Positions 11,489-21,647 of a DNA stretch of 64,000 nt are shown here, piece after piece. The stretch's first letter is position 1; each line of letters opens with the position of its first letter. The notes under the pieces were generated by a model. The model searched no databases, had not been told where the DNA came from, and worked only from the letters and a program-made list of their open reading frames with translations. The position numbers were made by a program, and so were the translations under genes. The stretch comes from Lojkania enalia (Eukaryota; Ascomycota; Dothideomycetes; Pleosporales): positions 100,221 through 164,220 of the forward strand of contig ML986623.1 in the NCBI GenBank assembly GCA_010094045.1. Direction: 5' to 3'.

Positions 11489-13018
11489 TTACAACGGAAT
11501 ATCCCACTCCCTTTCATTCCTCGGGCCCGCCAACGAACTCGCTCCCCTCTCAGCAAACCTCCCATACCCTTTCTCGCCTAGTAAACCCCCACCCTCCTTA
11601 TCCCATACTACCTTCCCTCTCAAAACCGTGTACCGTGGCCACTGCTTCATGATTCTTCCTTCAAATGGTGTATAATCACAGTCATGATGCAACATCTCAT
11701 TCGTCAAAGCATATTCCTGCATCTTGCCTGGTGGATACCAGATATTGATATCCGCATCGCTCTCTCCTTCAATCAGCCCGCCCTTCTTGGGCCACAGGCC
11801 ATATAATTTTGCAGGATTCGAAGACGTCACTTCGACAAATTTCTTGAGATCTAGACGGTCGGCACTGAGGGTTAGTGCGAGCCGTGTTTCGATGCCCGGA
11901 CAGCCGTTTGGAATATATTTGAAGTGGCCGAGCGGATACTCGGCGCTGATAGGCGTCTTCTTCCCCTTGACGTTATCGTTGTAGCGGAAGGGGCAGTGGT
12001 CTGATGACAGGATGGTGAAAGTACCATTTGCAAGGCCTTCCCATATATCATCGCAGTCGGCCTCGCTTTCGCGGGGCGGCGGACTGCAGACGCATTTTGC
12101 ACCCTCGAAGCCTGGTTGATCGAGATCATCCTTTGTGAGAAATAGGTATTGTGGGCAGGTTTCGGCGTAGATGGGTAGGCCTCTATCCTGTGCTTGTTTG
12201 ATGTGGGATGCTGCTGCCGGAGTGGATACGTGGACTATGAGGATAGGGGTATCTATGAACTCGCTCAGGCTAATCGCTCTGTATGTCGCTTCGATTTCGG
12301 CCATGGGTGGATGGCTGGTCCCGTGATATTTTGGTGCGAACATTTTCCGCTTTTCGAGTTGAGCGGTCATCCAGTCGATCACTTGGCCATTCTCTGCGTG
12401 CACCATGGTCGTAATCTGCTGCTTCCTGGATTCGAGTAAGACATCTAGGATTTGGCCGTCGTGGAGTTGCAATGCTTCGTAGGTCATGTAGATCTTAAGG
12501 CTGGAAACACCCTCCTCACGAAGCGTTTTGAACTCAGAGAGAGCCTTGTCGGACGGGTTCCCCACCAGAAGGTGAAAAGAGTAGTCGATATAGCAAACAT
12601 CCTTCGCTTTTGCATGGGTAGCGTGAAGCGTATCTAAAAGCGTATCCTCTGATTTCTTCTGAGGTGCAAAAGTCACCATCGTAGTCGTCCCACCACATAC
12701 TGCCGAGCGGCTCCCAGTTTCATAGTTGTCCGCCGTAGAACCTTTGCCGAATAGAGGTGGTTCGTCTAAGTGAACATGGGCGTCTATACCTCCTGGCTAG
12801 ACGAGAGTTAGTTCCGAATCTGTTGTAAGGGTCTTAGGAACTACCATCACATAACCCCCTTCCGCATCGATTATTTTGACAGCCTTCGCATCTTTCAATC
12901 CTCCTCTACCAACAATCTTCACGATCTTTTCGCCTTTAATCGCGATTTCATATTCCCCGATCTCTGTATCCGTCACGACAACCCCGTTAATGATGAGAAG
13001 ATCATATCTTGTCGCCAT
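11489..13018 (-). CDS. Dihydropyrimidinase / D-hydantoinase (amidohydrolase)
   Basis: Opens the ring of dihydrouracil or dihydrothymine (or hydantoins) to the N-carbamoyl acid, step two of reductive pyrimidine breakdown. Two exons (13018-12845, 12796-11489) give 493 residues, a normal length. The binuclear metal site is complete: His65 and His67 in DAHVHLD, Lys159 (the residue carboxylated in this family) in SSLKIYMTYEA, His191 in MVHAENG, His247 in IVHVSTP and Asp324 in LSSDHCPF. The intron falls just before the HVH motif. No organelle signal is evident, so a cytosolic enzyme is inferred. It is head-to-head with the gene for the next pathway enzyme, sharing a 298-bp promoter with GATA-type sites. 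Substrate preference (pyrimidine versus hydantoin) cannot be read from the sequence. Confidence 0.92.
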
Positions 13019-13316
13019 TGCATGCTTCTAAGCACCCCCCCGAACCCTGATCCAGGAGAATAGATAATTCAAGTCTCGCAGGCGCGATAGGCGCATTTTG
13101 AAGGCCATAGTAGTCATGCCATGGTGGGCCGGCCCCGATCCGCGTTCTTCAACCGCCTATCGCTGCCCCTCACCCCTCTCTGTAGCTAGCTCCTCACGCG
13201 TCCCACGTCGAGCTTATCAAGCGTTGCCTTATCCGCGAAGGGCATCTCCGAAAGGCTCTAAAATCTATACTGTAATATTCATCTGTCACTCCAATCCCTG
13301 TTCTCATTAGGTGCGC
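13019..13316. promoter_or_regulatory. Shared divergent promoter of the pyrimidine catabolism pair with GATA-factor sites
   Basis: Four HGATAR sites, the motif bound by AreA/NIT2-type nitrogen regulators, are visible: AGATAA at 13062-13067, CGATAG at 13085-13090, CTATCG (minus-strand CGATAG) at 13157-13162 and TTATCA (minus-strand TGATAA) at 13214-13219. With even base use about one per 340 bp is expected on both strands together, so this is a modest excess. Nitrogen-catabolite control is known for such genes in fungi; binding here is inferred. Confidence 0.5.
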
Positions 13317-14689
13317 ATGTGCACATCGGAACGCAGCACAGATTACGCGGTTATGACCCCCGCCTTGAGGATCAATAGTGAACGACTCAACACTACGCTT
13401 CAGGCTTCTTGTACAAAATGGGGCGCTTTATCAGAGCTGTCCACTGGCATGTGTCGTTTGACGCTTAGCCAGGAGGATAAGGAGGTTCGGGATTGGCTTG
13501 TCGCAGAATGTAAAAGCTTGGGCTGCGATGTTAAGATCGATCAAATGGGTAACATCTTCGCGATCAGGCCAGGAAAAGCGAAAGATAAGAAGCCGATTGC
13601 AATGGGAAGTCATTTAGATACACAGCCAGCGGGTACGATGAGTATTCTCGCTATATGATGGCATGACTGTTAATGGGACGATTAGGCGGCAGATACGACG
13701 GCATCCTAGGCGTTCAAGCAGCCCTCGAAGTCCTTCGCACCCTCCACGAAAATAAACTAGAAACGCACTGCCCAATCGCCCTAATAGACTGGACAAACGA
13801 AGAAGGTGCCCGCTTCCCTGGCGCAATGATGGCGTCCGGTGTCTGGAGTACCAAATCATCAACACCGCTCGAAGCATGCTGGGGTATCCAGGATAAGGAA
13901 GGCATATTCATGAAGCAAGCGTTACAAGATATCGGGTACCTAGGTAGCGTGCCATGCGACTACCGAGAAAATGGACTGGAATGCCATTTTGAGCTACATA
14001 TCGAGCAAGGGCCGATTCTAGAAAGAGAGGGGAAGAGCGTGGCTGTTGTGACGAGTGTGCAGGGAATGAAGTGGTTCGCTATTCGAGTAAAGGGTCGAGA
14101 AGGTCATTCTGGTACCACGCCTATGACGGGGCGATCAGATGCCTTAGTCACAGCCTCTCGGCTCATCACCGCGGTGCGGGATACTGCGCTGAAAACCGAG
14201 CTTGGGGTAGCGACCGTAGGTGTGATCAATAACGATACTTCAAGTCAAGCAATGATCCCCGGAGGAATAGACTTTATAATCGATATCCGATGTTCTACGG
14301 ACGAGATGGTGGATCAGCTTGCTTCTACTATTTTTGCGGCTTTTGATGACATCGTCAAGCAGGAAAGTAATGGGACGCAGTATGAAGTGAAGAGAACATG
14401 GGGTCTTCCAGAATCGAAGTTCCATGCTAACTGCATTGATTCTGTGCGCGCCGCAGTAAGCAAGGAAGTCGCTGAAGATCAGATCATGGACATGAAATCA
14501 AGAGCTGGTCATGATAGTGCATGGACATCTCGTACCTGTCCAACGAGCATGATTTTTGTTCCCTCAAAAGAAGGTATTTCGCACAGTCCGAATGAATACA
14601 CGAGTCCGGAGCATTGCGCGCTGGGCGCACAGGTGTTGATAAATGCCGTGCTTGAATACGACAGGAGCGTGAAAGAAGGAAAATACTAG
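13317..14689 (+). CDS. Beta-ureidopropionase / N-carbamoyl-L-amino-acid hydrolase (M20-type metalloenzyme)
   Basis: Cleaves N-carbamoyl-beta-alanine (or an N-carbamoyl amino acid) to the amino acid, ammonia and CO2, the last step of reductive pyrimidine catabolism. Two exons (13317-13632, 13686-14689) give 439 residues; a second in-frame ATG at 13353 would give 427, and both fit the family. Zinc-site motifs are in place: GSHLDTQ, GGRYDGILGV rebuilt across the intron, the acidic pair in DWTNEEGARF, ELHIEQGP, and the C-terminal SHSPNEYT. RAGHDSAW, a conserved active-site segment, is also present. The fold is the yeast Pyd3 type, unlike the nitrilase-type animal enzyme. It shares a promoter with dihydropyrimidinase, which makes its substrate; a dihydropyrimidine dehydrogenase gene is not in the window. 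Confidence 0.92.
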
Positions 14690-15691
14690 TTTTTCTAGCT
14701 CGTCTTACGGACGATCTTTACATTTCTTCACTTGAAATAGTAAAATACTAAAATTCGGACCTTCCAAGACATATATCGCCATTGATGCAGTACCTTTGAG
14801 GAATTGAGCTCGTGATACATCCATTTGAAATTAGACAAGTGCCTCGGCTAGGAATGGGATTGGCATGTAAAGCCTAGATGAAACTGAACCGCTCCATCTA
14901 GATGGACCATTCGAGTTATATAACCTATCTGGGGTGCCCGGAGATGAGGGTCGAAATCGCCATGTGCTCCGGACTAGAATTATAACACATCGAATCAGGA
15001 TGCGATTGACCAGCCAAATTGACTTAAGATACGAAAGGGTTGAATATTATAAAACAAGTAGAAAAAGAATTTAACTGCCTCGAACAAAGAACGTTTGCTG
15101 ACATTACCGGGATGGGTGTCCCATCGTGCTAATCACCCCGACTAAGTTTCTAATTTTTGTTGTGGAACAGCAGTAGCCCTGCCATTCGGAATAGTCACCG
15201 ATTATCTTACTAGCCTAGGGAATTCGGGTTGTATGGCCAAAGAATTGGAGCTCTTTGTTCGTGACCATGTTGATAAGGTCGCATGTAGAAAACGTTGAAG
15301 TATTTTGTTTATTAAACCATTTGAAATGGATAAAAGGTTCGTATCTACGTAGTTTCACGAAGCTCTGTCCCTTAACCAATAGACATACTTCGGCTCGTCA
15401 TTAGTCATCTATCTCCGGGAATTCCAACTGCTCTGCTCTTATCAACCCCCCATCTTTGTCCTGTCCTTTGCCGTCTCGACGGTACCCATTATTGCGCCTA
15501 TCGGTTCCGCTTTATGGCTGTCAATGTTAGAATCTATTCCGCTTGGGTTCAAGCCAATGCTTATCTCCACAGTGGCGACTGACCTACTTTTCTTAGATGT
15601 AGTATCCCGTTACACCGTGTGAAACTTAAATATACGGTCCAGCATGTAGCCGCAGAGCCCCTTTATACATCATATCAAATTGGCCGGTAAA
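14690..15691. promoter_or_regulatory. Intergenic with GATA-type sites upstream of the FAD monooxygenase
   Basis: No coding signal was seen. Five HGATAR sites cluster in the 500 bp before the start codon: TTATCT 15202-15207, TGATAA 15271-15276, CTATCT 15409-15414, TTATCA 15439-15444 and CTATCG 15498-15503. About 1.4 would be expected by chance in that length with even base use. This resembles the promoter of the catabolic pair next door. Confidence 0.4.
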
Positions 15692-17498
15692 ATGAGCGGC
15701 ACAGCTCCGATAGTCGAGCATGTTGATGTACTAGTAGTTGGTGGGGGGCCGGTCGGTATGAGTGTGTTGCTAACGATAAGAGCTAAGCTGAACGACATTA
15801 GGCCTCATAACTGCATACCAGCTCTCCCGAAACCTTCCATCCCCCCATAGAGTGAAGATTATCGAGAAACATCACAAATCTGCCCAAGATCAGTATGGAC
15901 GAGCTATCACGCTCTTCCCTCGTACCTCTGAGATGCTGGATCAACTGGGCCTGGCCGATTCCCTCGCCCAACAATGTTTCGCTTGTCGGCAAACAGTCAA
16001 TTATGACAAGGATGGGAACGAGTGTCCTGGTAGGGGATGGTATTTCATGGAGAACATGAAGGATACGAAATGGGATTTTGCGCTGGTGCTGCGGCAAAAG
16101 TACCAGGAGGAAATATTTCGACAATCATTGAGACATCACGGCGTTGAGCTCGAGGCACCATATGCATTGACTGCTATCGAAATATTAGATAATGTAGGTC
16201 CGAATGGGTATAAAATCGTTGCTACTCTAGAAAATGGCAATACAAAATTGAAGAGCATTGTGAAATGCAAATACCTAGTTGGCGCGGATGGCGGGCGATC
16301 TTTCGTGAGAAGAGCAATGAATATCTCCTTCGACGGTTCGTCGAGCGAAGATAAGTGGGTTCGTATAGATGGTGTTATCGAGACGGACCTGCCGAAACCC
16401 CGAACGTACTGCGCTATCGAATCTCCTACGCACGGCAACGTATTATGGGCGGCGCTGGACCACGGCGCCACGCGCATTGGCTTTGCATTTACTGCCGAGC
16501 GCCAGAAGGCATATGATGAATTCAATGAGGAGGCTGCGGTAAAGGAAGCAATCGCATCCGTTAAGCCCTTCTCGCTGTCTTTTCAACAGGTAGATTGGTG
16601 GACGATCTACGTCGTAGGTCAACGGATCGCTCGATCGTTCTTTGTAAAGGATTGTGTCTTCCTGGCCGGTGACGCGTGTCATACTCACAGCTCTGGCGCT
16701 GCGCAGGGCATGAATACTGGCATGCACGACGCCGTAAACCTAGGCTGGAAGCTGTCCCTCGTCCTTCAAGGCTTGGCCAAGCCGGACCTTCTACACACGT
16801 ACGAGGCCGAGCGATTGCCGAATGTTCAAAAGCTCATCAACTATGACAAAGATATTTCTCGACTCATGACAATGCAACTACCGGAGAATTGGAAGGGCAA
16901 CCCGAATGCGGATCCAAATGAGATTCTGGGCAAGGTGATGGCCGAAGCCGCGACATTTAGTAGTGGGTTGGGTATCTACTACGAACCAGATTCTATTTTG
17001 AATATCACTCAACGAGCAGATCTTTCAACCGTCAAACCCGGGCAGCGAGCACCTGATGTTGTTCTTCAGAAGCCCGCAACCTTTGAACCAACTAGACTAC
17101 AAACCGAAACACCAAATGTCGCCAAGTTCTACATTGTGCTGTTCGCTGGAGATGTTGCTAAAACAAAAAATTTACTCTCCGCCTTTTCTATCTCAGTATC
17201 TGACATAACTTGGCTTTTTGAGAACGATGGCCTCATTTCATGGATATCAATCTTTTCTGGACCTGGAGGGCCGTCGGCTTATGAAACTCTAGGAGGCATG
17301 CCCTTTGGGCGAGTATTCTATGATGAAGATAATAGCGCACATCAAAGATATGGGATTGGTGTGGGGATAGGTACCGTAATGGTGTTTCGGCCTGACGGTT
17401 GGGTTGGAACGGTCGTCGAGCTAGGCGACGAAGCTGCGAAGAAGTTAGAGAACTATTTCAAGACATTCTTGTTATTGAAAGGTGGTATAAAATTGTAA
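15692..17498 (+). CDS. FAD-dependent aromatic monooxygenase, phenol 2-monooxygenase/PHBH type
   Basis: Group A flavoprotein monooxygenase that would hydroxylate an aromatic or ring substrate using NAD(P)H and oxygen. Two exons (15692-15755, 15802-17498) give 586 residues. The N-terminal dinucleotide fold VLVVGGGPVGL is rebuilt across the intron. The DG motif appears as GADGGRSFVRRAM and the second FAD motif as FLAGDACHTHSSGAAQGMN, with MHDAVNLGWKLS after it. From about residue 400 there is a thioredoxin-like C-terminal region of the kind found in phenol hydroxylase. No targeting signal was seen. It lies 1 kb downstream of the ureidopropionase on the same strand, and its upstream DNA also has GATA-type sites, so a role in nitrogen-source catabolism is possible. 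The substrate cannot be named. Confidence 0.87.
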
Positions 17499-18271
17499 TT
17501 TGAGTTAGCGGTATCATTGTCCAATTTGAAGTCGCTCTTAATTGTCATTTTGCGTGTCAAATGAATACTATTGCAGGCACCACGCTTGCGGTTGTCATAT
17601 CTTTGCCCTCTTGGGGATTCGAAGTTGATGGGGATGCCATTATCGTATTGCCTTTTAATTTCGAAGACAAGAGAAGAATATGAAAATGTCAAGAGGCCCC
17701 AATGTTTCTAACACCAATGTTCAATTGCTCAAACGATGATGACACGCTTCACCTTCTTACAATACAGAGCACTAAACGTGGATGTTCAGAATTACTCGCA
17801 GCTCTCACCCTGCTCGTTCAATTCGATATTAATGTCGCTATAGTTGCCTTGCTCTAGCGCCTTGTCTGTCTTATGTTTTACTCGCCGTAGTACCTGCTCG
17901 CCAAAAGGTTGTCGTCTTTTATTGTTCTAGAGAAAACCCCGTCAAGCATTTTTGTCTAGCGTCTTCTTACAGTACCACATCCTGATCAACACATGTATCT
18001 ATCGCGACCAATAAGCGTTATATATCAATCTTGAAGACGCAGATTCCCTTTACGTTTGCGTACTGCAAAATCGTAGTAGTGCCTCCTAATTGATCAAACT
18101 TAGCCAAAAATGTGTTTCCGATGTAGCGAAAAGGACCTACTATGCTCAGAAGGCAAATTAGTAGTGCGTAGAATTAAAAGATCACAGGCAGATAACGAGA
18201 TGACTGTTACAGCTTCCAGTTCTCCTATATAATCGCCCCAAATCGCTAAACCTGGTTACTTAGAGCTTTAC
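17499..18271. other. Intergenic, decayed sequence
   Basis: No intact gene was recognised. A 39-codon frame at 18110-18229 contains CFRCSEKDLLC, with the C-x2-C-x6-C spacing of the second half of a fungal zinc cluster, followed by a basic stretch. It lacks the first half and any regulator-like continuation. It may be a scrap of a transcription factor gene or chance. Confidence 0.3.
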
Positions 18272-18431
18272 TGTAAGCAGGAGGGGGTGGAGGCCGTATA
18301 GGGTGGTATAGATAGATGTATTGATTAGGTCCTTTTACCTCTCGGTCAAGGTACGGCTGGAGAATATATAGTATATAAGACTACTTAGTCAAGGGCTGCA
18401 CAGCTGACCAGGCACGTGACCTGAGCTTACA
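18272..18431 (-). repeat. Short LTR-like element, copy A, with perfect 5-bp target duplication
   Basis: A 160-bp unit beginning TGTAAGC and ending GCTTACA, a 7-bp inverted terminal repeat with the TG...CA ends typical of LTRs. It is flanked on both sides by TTTAC (18267-18271 and 18432-18436), a perfect 5-bp target-site duplication. In its own orientation it carries a CACGTG palindrome, then a conserved block (CCCTTGACTAAGTAGTC) and a TATA-rich stretch. Related copies are at 31678-31836 and 51488-51670. A solo LTR of a small retroelement is the best reading; a MITE with 5-bp duplication is possible. Confidence 0.8.
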
Positions 18432-18659
18432 TTTACGTATCCAGGTCGAACTAAGTAAAGCTAAATATGATCTAATGCGGGCATTAGCGTATTTGTTGTC
18501 AGCTATAATAAGATGATGGCAATTGCATTTGGGCGCCTGCAATCTTTGACAAAGATGAATATAAAGCCATTCGGATTATAATGGCATTTTGCTTTCTAGC
18601 AATTGATTTCTAAATTCCAAAGGCTCTTCCTGGCACTAGACGTAATTACAACCGTTGAA

Positions 18660-20790
18660 GCATCATCCGCCAAGCACTGAAACTACACTCCGATGATGAC
18701 TATTGTCAAGTCTCAAATATTCTCAGACTGCCCTTCTCGTCTTATCTTGGACTATTGCCCCGGCAAAGTGAGATATGATGATGTTTTTCAATAACTTTCC
18801 AAGTTCGCCGACATTGGAAACAAATACTCTCTCAGAATAGCGCATTTGAGGCAAGCTACATCGAACGCTTGGAAATTTAACAATGAGACCAAATTCTCGA
18901 ATTATTAGGGAGAATCCAAGCCAAAGCTTCTAGTCTACTACAAGAGAATGATCAATTACATACATCTGAGATTACTTCAAAATTTTCGGTTGTATTATTT
19001 CTAGACGAACTAATTGCATTCTGTGATAAAGTGGATATACCTAGAGGGCGTTTAGACTGCTTCGGCCGCACTGTGCTGCATATCTCGACTGGGCCAATTA
19101 TATCTATAAAGAAAATATCACTAGTATAATCAATGTGGAAGGCTTTATATTCGATATTAATTCTTCGGACGTACAAGGCTGTTCCGTACTCCATCTTGCA
19201 TGCCAACGGAAATCGGAATGATTTGTAAAATCAGCTCGTTCTATTGGGTGCCAGTATTAATCAAGAGGCTCTAATTGACCATACGCCGTTGCATTATGCC
19301 GCTGTAGTAGTAGCATCGGAAATATGCGATGCTCTACTGTCATCTCCGGCTTAGGCAATTCACCCTCATGAATTTGACCAGATGGGTAAAGCCTTACTGG
19401 ACTATGCAGTCAGCACATGCAATGTTGAATTAATTCAACTGCTTACTGCTTACACTGAGGTGGATCCGAAAGAACTCGTAGCATCCTGTGAGCCACCTCT
19501 TTGTGTAGCAATTGAATAACAGCAGTATGCGGTTATAAGAGCGCTTCTAGGTGGCGGCCCCGACCCAAAATCTTAAAGAATGGATAGAGCGTAGGTAATT
19601 GTGCTGTAAAGTAAAGGAATATAGTCATTCTCAAGCTTATAGGCTCCAGAGATATCGCCCCGCTGAATATCCCTAATGAAAATGGAGAAATGCTCCTAGT
19701 TCTTGCCGTAGAACAAGGCTTCATAGACGGAATTTGATACTTGGTCAACCAAACAGGTGTAGATATGAACCGAAGGAATAATGCGGGATAAACTCCTTTC
19801 ATGAAAGTAGCTGGACCACCCGATAAGGGGATACTAAAATTATTCCTAGAATATCTAGGGCTTGGCATGAACGCTTAGAACGATATAGGAAAACGGATAA
19901 TCTGCCTAGAAGCTAGCGATGGAGACTGCAGTATTATGGAACTTTTTCTGCAGCATCTAGGGCCCGATATCAATATTCAAGTCGACTTTGGATAGACTCT
20001 ACTTAAAGGTGCTATACATAGGTGATACGATATGATTAAGCTTCTACTTAATCTGTCCAATAGTCTTGGTTAATATACGAGACAATTTCGGAAAGAAGGC
20101 CTTTTCGTATGCAACTGAGGAGGGATTCTCGCAGGCCTTGGAAACTCCTCCTCGAGCATCACAATATTGACATTAATGCCATGTACACATACGGATTTAC
20201 CCTACTTTTGTACTCGATTAAGTGGGAGCACACCGATGCCATGAGAATGCTTCTTAAGCACCCAAAAATTTATATCGATGCTTGCCATCGGAAACATGGA
20301 GACATAGCACCTTTTATAGCACTAAGACAGGTATGCGCTGAATCAACGGAATTTTTACTTGAGCCTCCCAGCATCGACATAAATTCTTTTTCAAACGATT
20401 TTCCGCGTACCACCCTCATGTATGCTATCGAGGAAAAACATTTTAGAGCCGTAAAATAACTCCTTAAAGATCCTAGGATTCATGTCATTGCTCAAGTTAT
20501 ATTTAGAAATACTACACTCATTCGGTCACTCGCTAGCTATGTACATGAGCATCCATTGACTTACTAATATCATGTCCCAAAAACGGCTGTAGATGTCGAG
20601 AATGAGAACGGAGATACTGTACTCACGATAGCTGCTAGGCTAGGATTGCCGAACAAAGTAGCAAAGCTTCGAAGTAATCTTGGTAACGGTCTACCCTAAG
20701 ACGAACCAGCTGCCGTTGAGATGTTTGAAGATACATAGGAGAGTGGCAAAACCGGCATCATTGGACAAATGCAAGAGCAGGAGTAGGTTG
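18660..20790 (+). pseudogene. Decayed ankyrin-repeat protein gene
   Basis: Plus-strand frames spell recognisable ankyrin units broken by stops and frame changes. Examples are GRTVLHIS near 19060, GCSVLHLACQR near 19180, DHTPLHYAAVV near 19280, LLEHHNIDIN near 20150 and MLLKHPKIYIDA near 20250. The repeats carry the usual TPLHYA and LLL turns. A non-ankyrin N-terminal part lies around 18,900-19,020 (ASSLLQENDQLHTSEI). Several stops look like single G-to-A or C-to-T changes, for example TAG where Trp would be expected after VDFG near 19990. The intact gene probably encoded a HET- or NACHT-linked type ankyrin protein, but no N-terminal effector domain can be identified. The ends are approximate. 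Confidence 0.7.
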
Positions 20791-21647
20791 GAAAGGAAAC
20801 ACAATGGTAGCTACCTCCACCTCAGCTAGCACCGATGATTAGTTATGCCGGACTGTACTGGTACCCGATGAGGAATGAGCAAAAGCAGAATGGAAAACAG
20901 GTATTAAAACAGGGTTGACTGTTTGTAGAGGGGAAGGTCTCTAGGCGCCTATATCTACAATACAATGCTAAGGCCTTAGGACATTTAACAAGCCACAAGT
21001 TTTGCTGATTGAAATAGGTCAAATAGAGTTGATATGATGTAAGAGCCCGAATGATAAACAAAAGCAACATTGCCTACCTACAGAGCCGACATTAAGAGTT
21101 TCCCCTTGCGGTCTTTGTGCTTATGTATTTTCTCATTGTCTTGGTATTTCACATCACTTTCAATTACTTGTCGATATCTCCTAGAGGGTCTGGGGAGAGG
21201 ATCAAATCAACCAATTAGCGAGTGCCTAAGGTTACATTGAATGAAATTTAATATTCTTGGAATATCGCATGAGTCCCTTTCACTAGCTTTTCAGTGCCTA
21301 AGACTGGAATGACTAACGGCTTACACAGGCCGCTAACTCTTTTTAAATGGAAGAAACTAACTTTGTGGATCCAAGCATTCATGTGATACTCACGTGACAT
21401 GATTATTTCCCTAGGTATTGGCGCTTTGGGAGAACGGAGTATCTCGCAGGTCACTAAATCTTCTTAAAAGGATTAATATGTAGTGTTTTCGCCGGTATTA
21501 CTATTAGCTTAAATGTAACAAGGGCCCCGCGTTTAAATCCCTGTCGTTCTCGCTTCAGTGCTCACTAACCTTGATTTCAGCCTTGGCGGGAGCACCGGCC
21601 TTTAACCTAAACTAAAGTCACATTGCGATGTCCCCACGGAATTGCAA
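20791..21647. other. Intergenic upstream of the HET gene
   Basis: No convincing gene or repeat. It is moderately AT-rich. The last few hundred bases should contain the promoter of the HET-domain gene. Confidence 0.35.

Noticed and set aside
18110..18229. CFRCSEKDLLC, half of a fungal Zn2Cys6 cluster pattern
   Set aside because: The first half and downstream regulator sequence are missing, so it is too weak to call a transcription factor relic.
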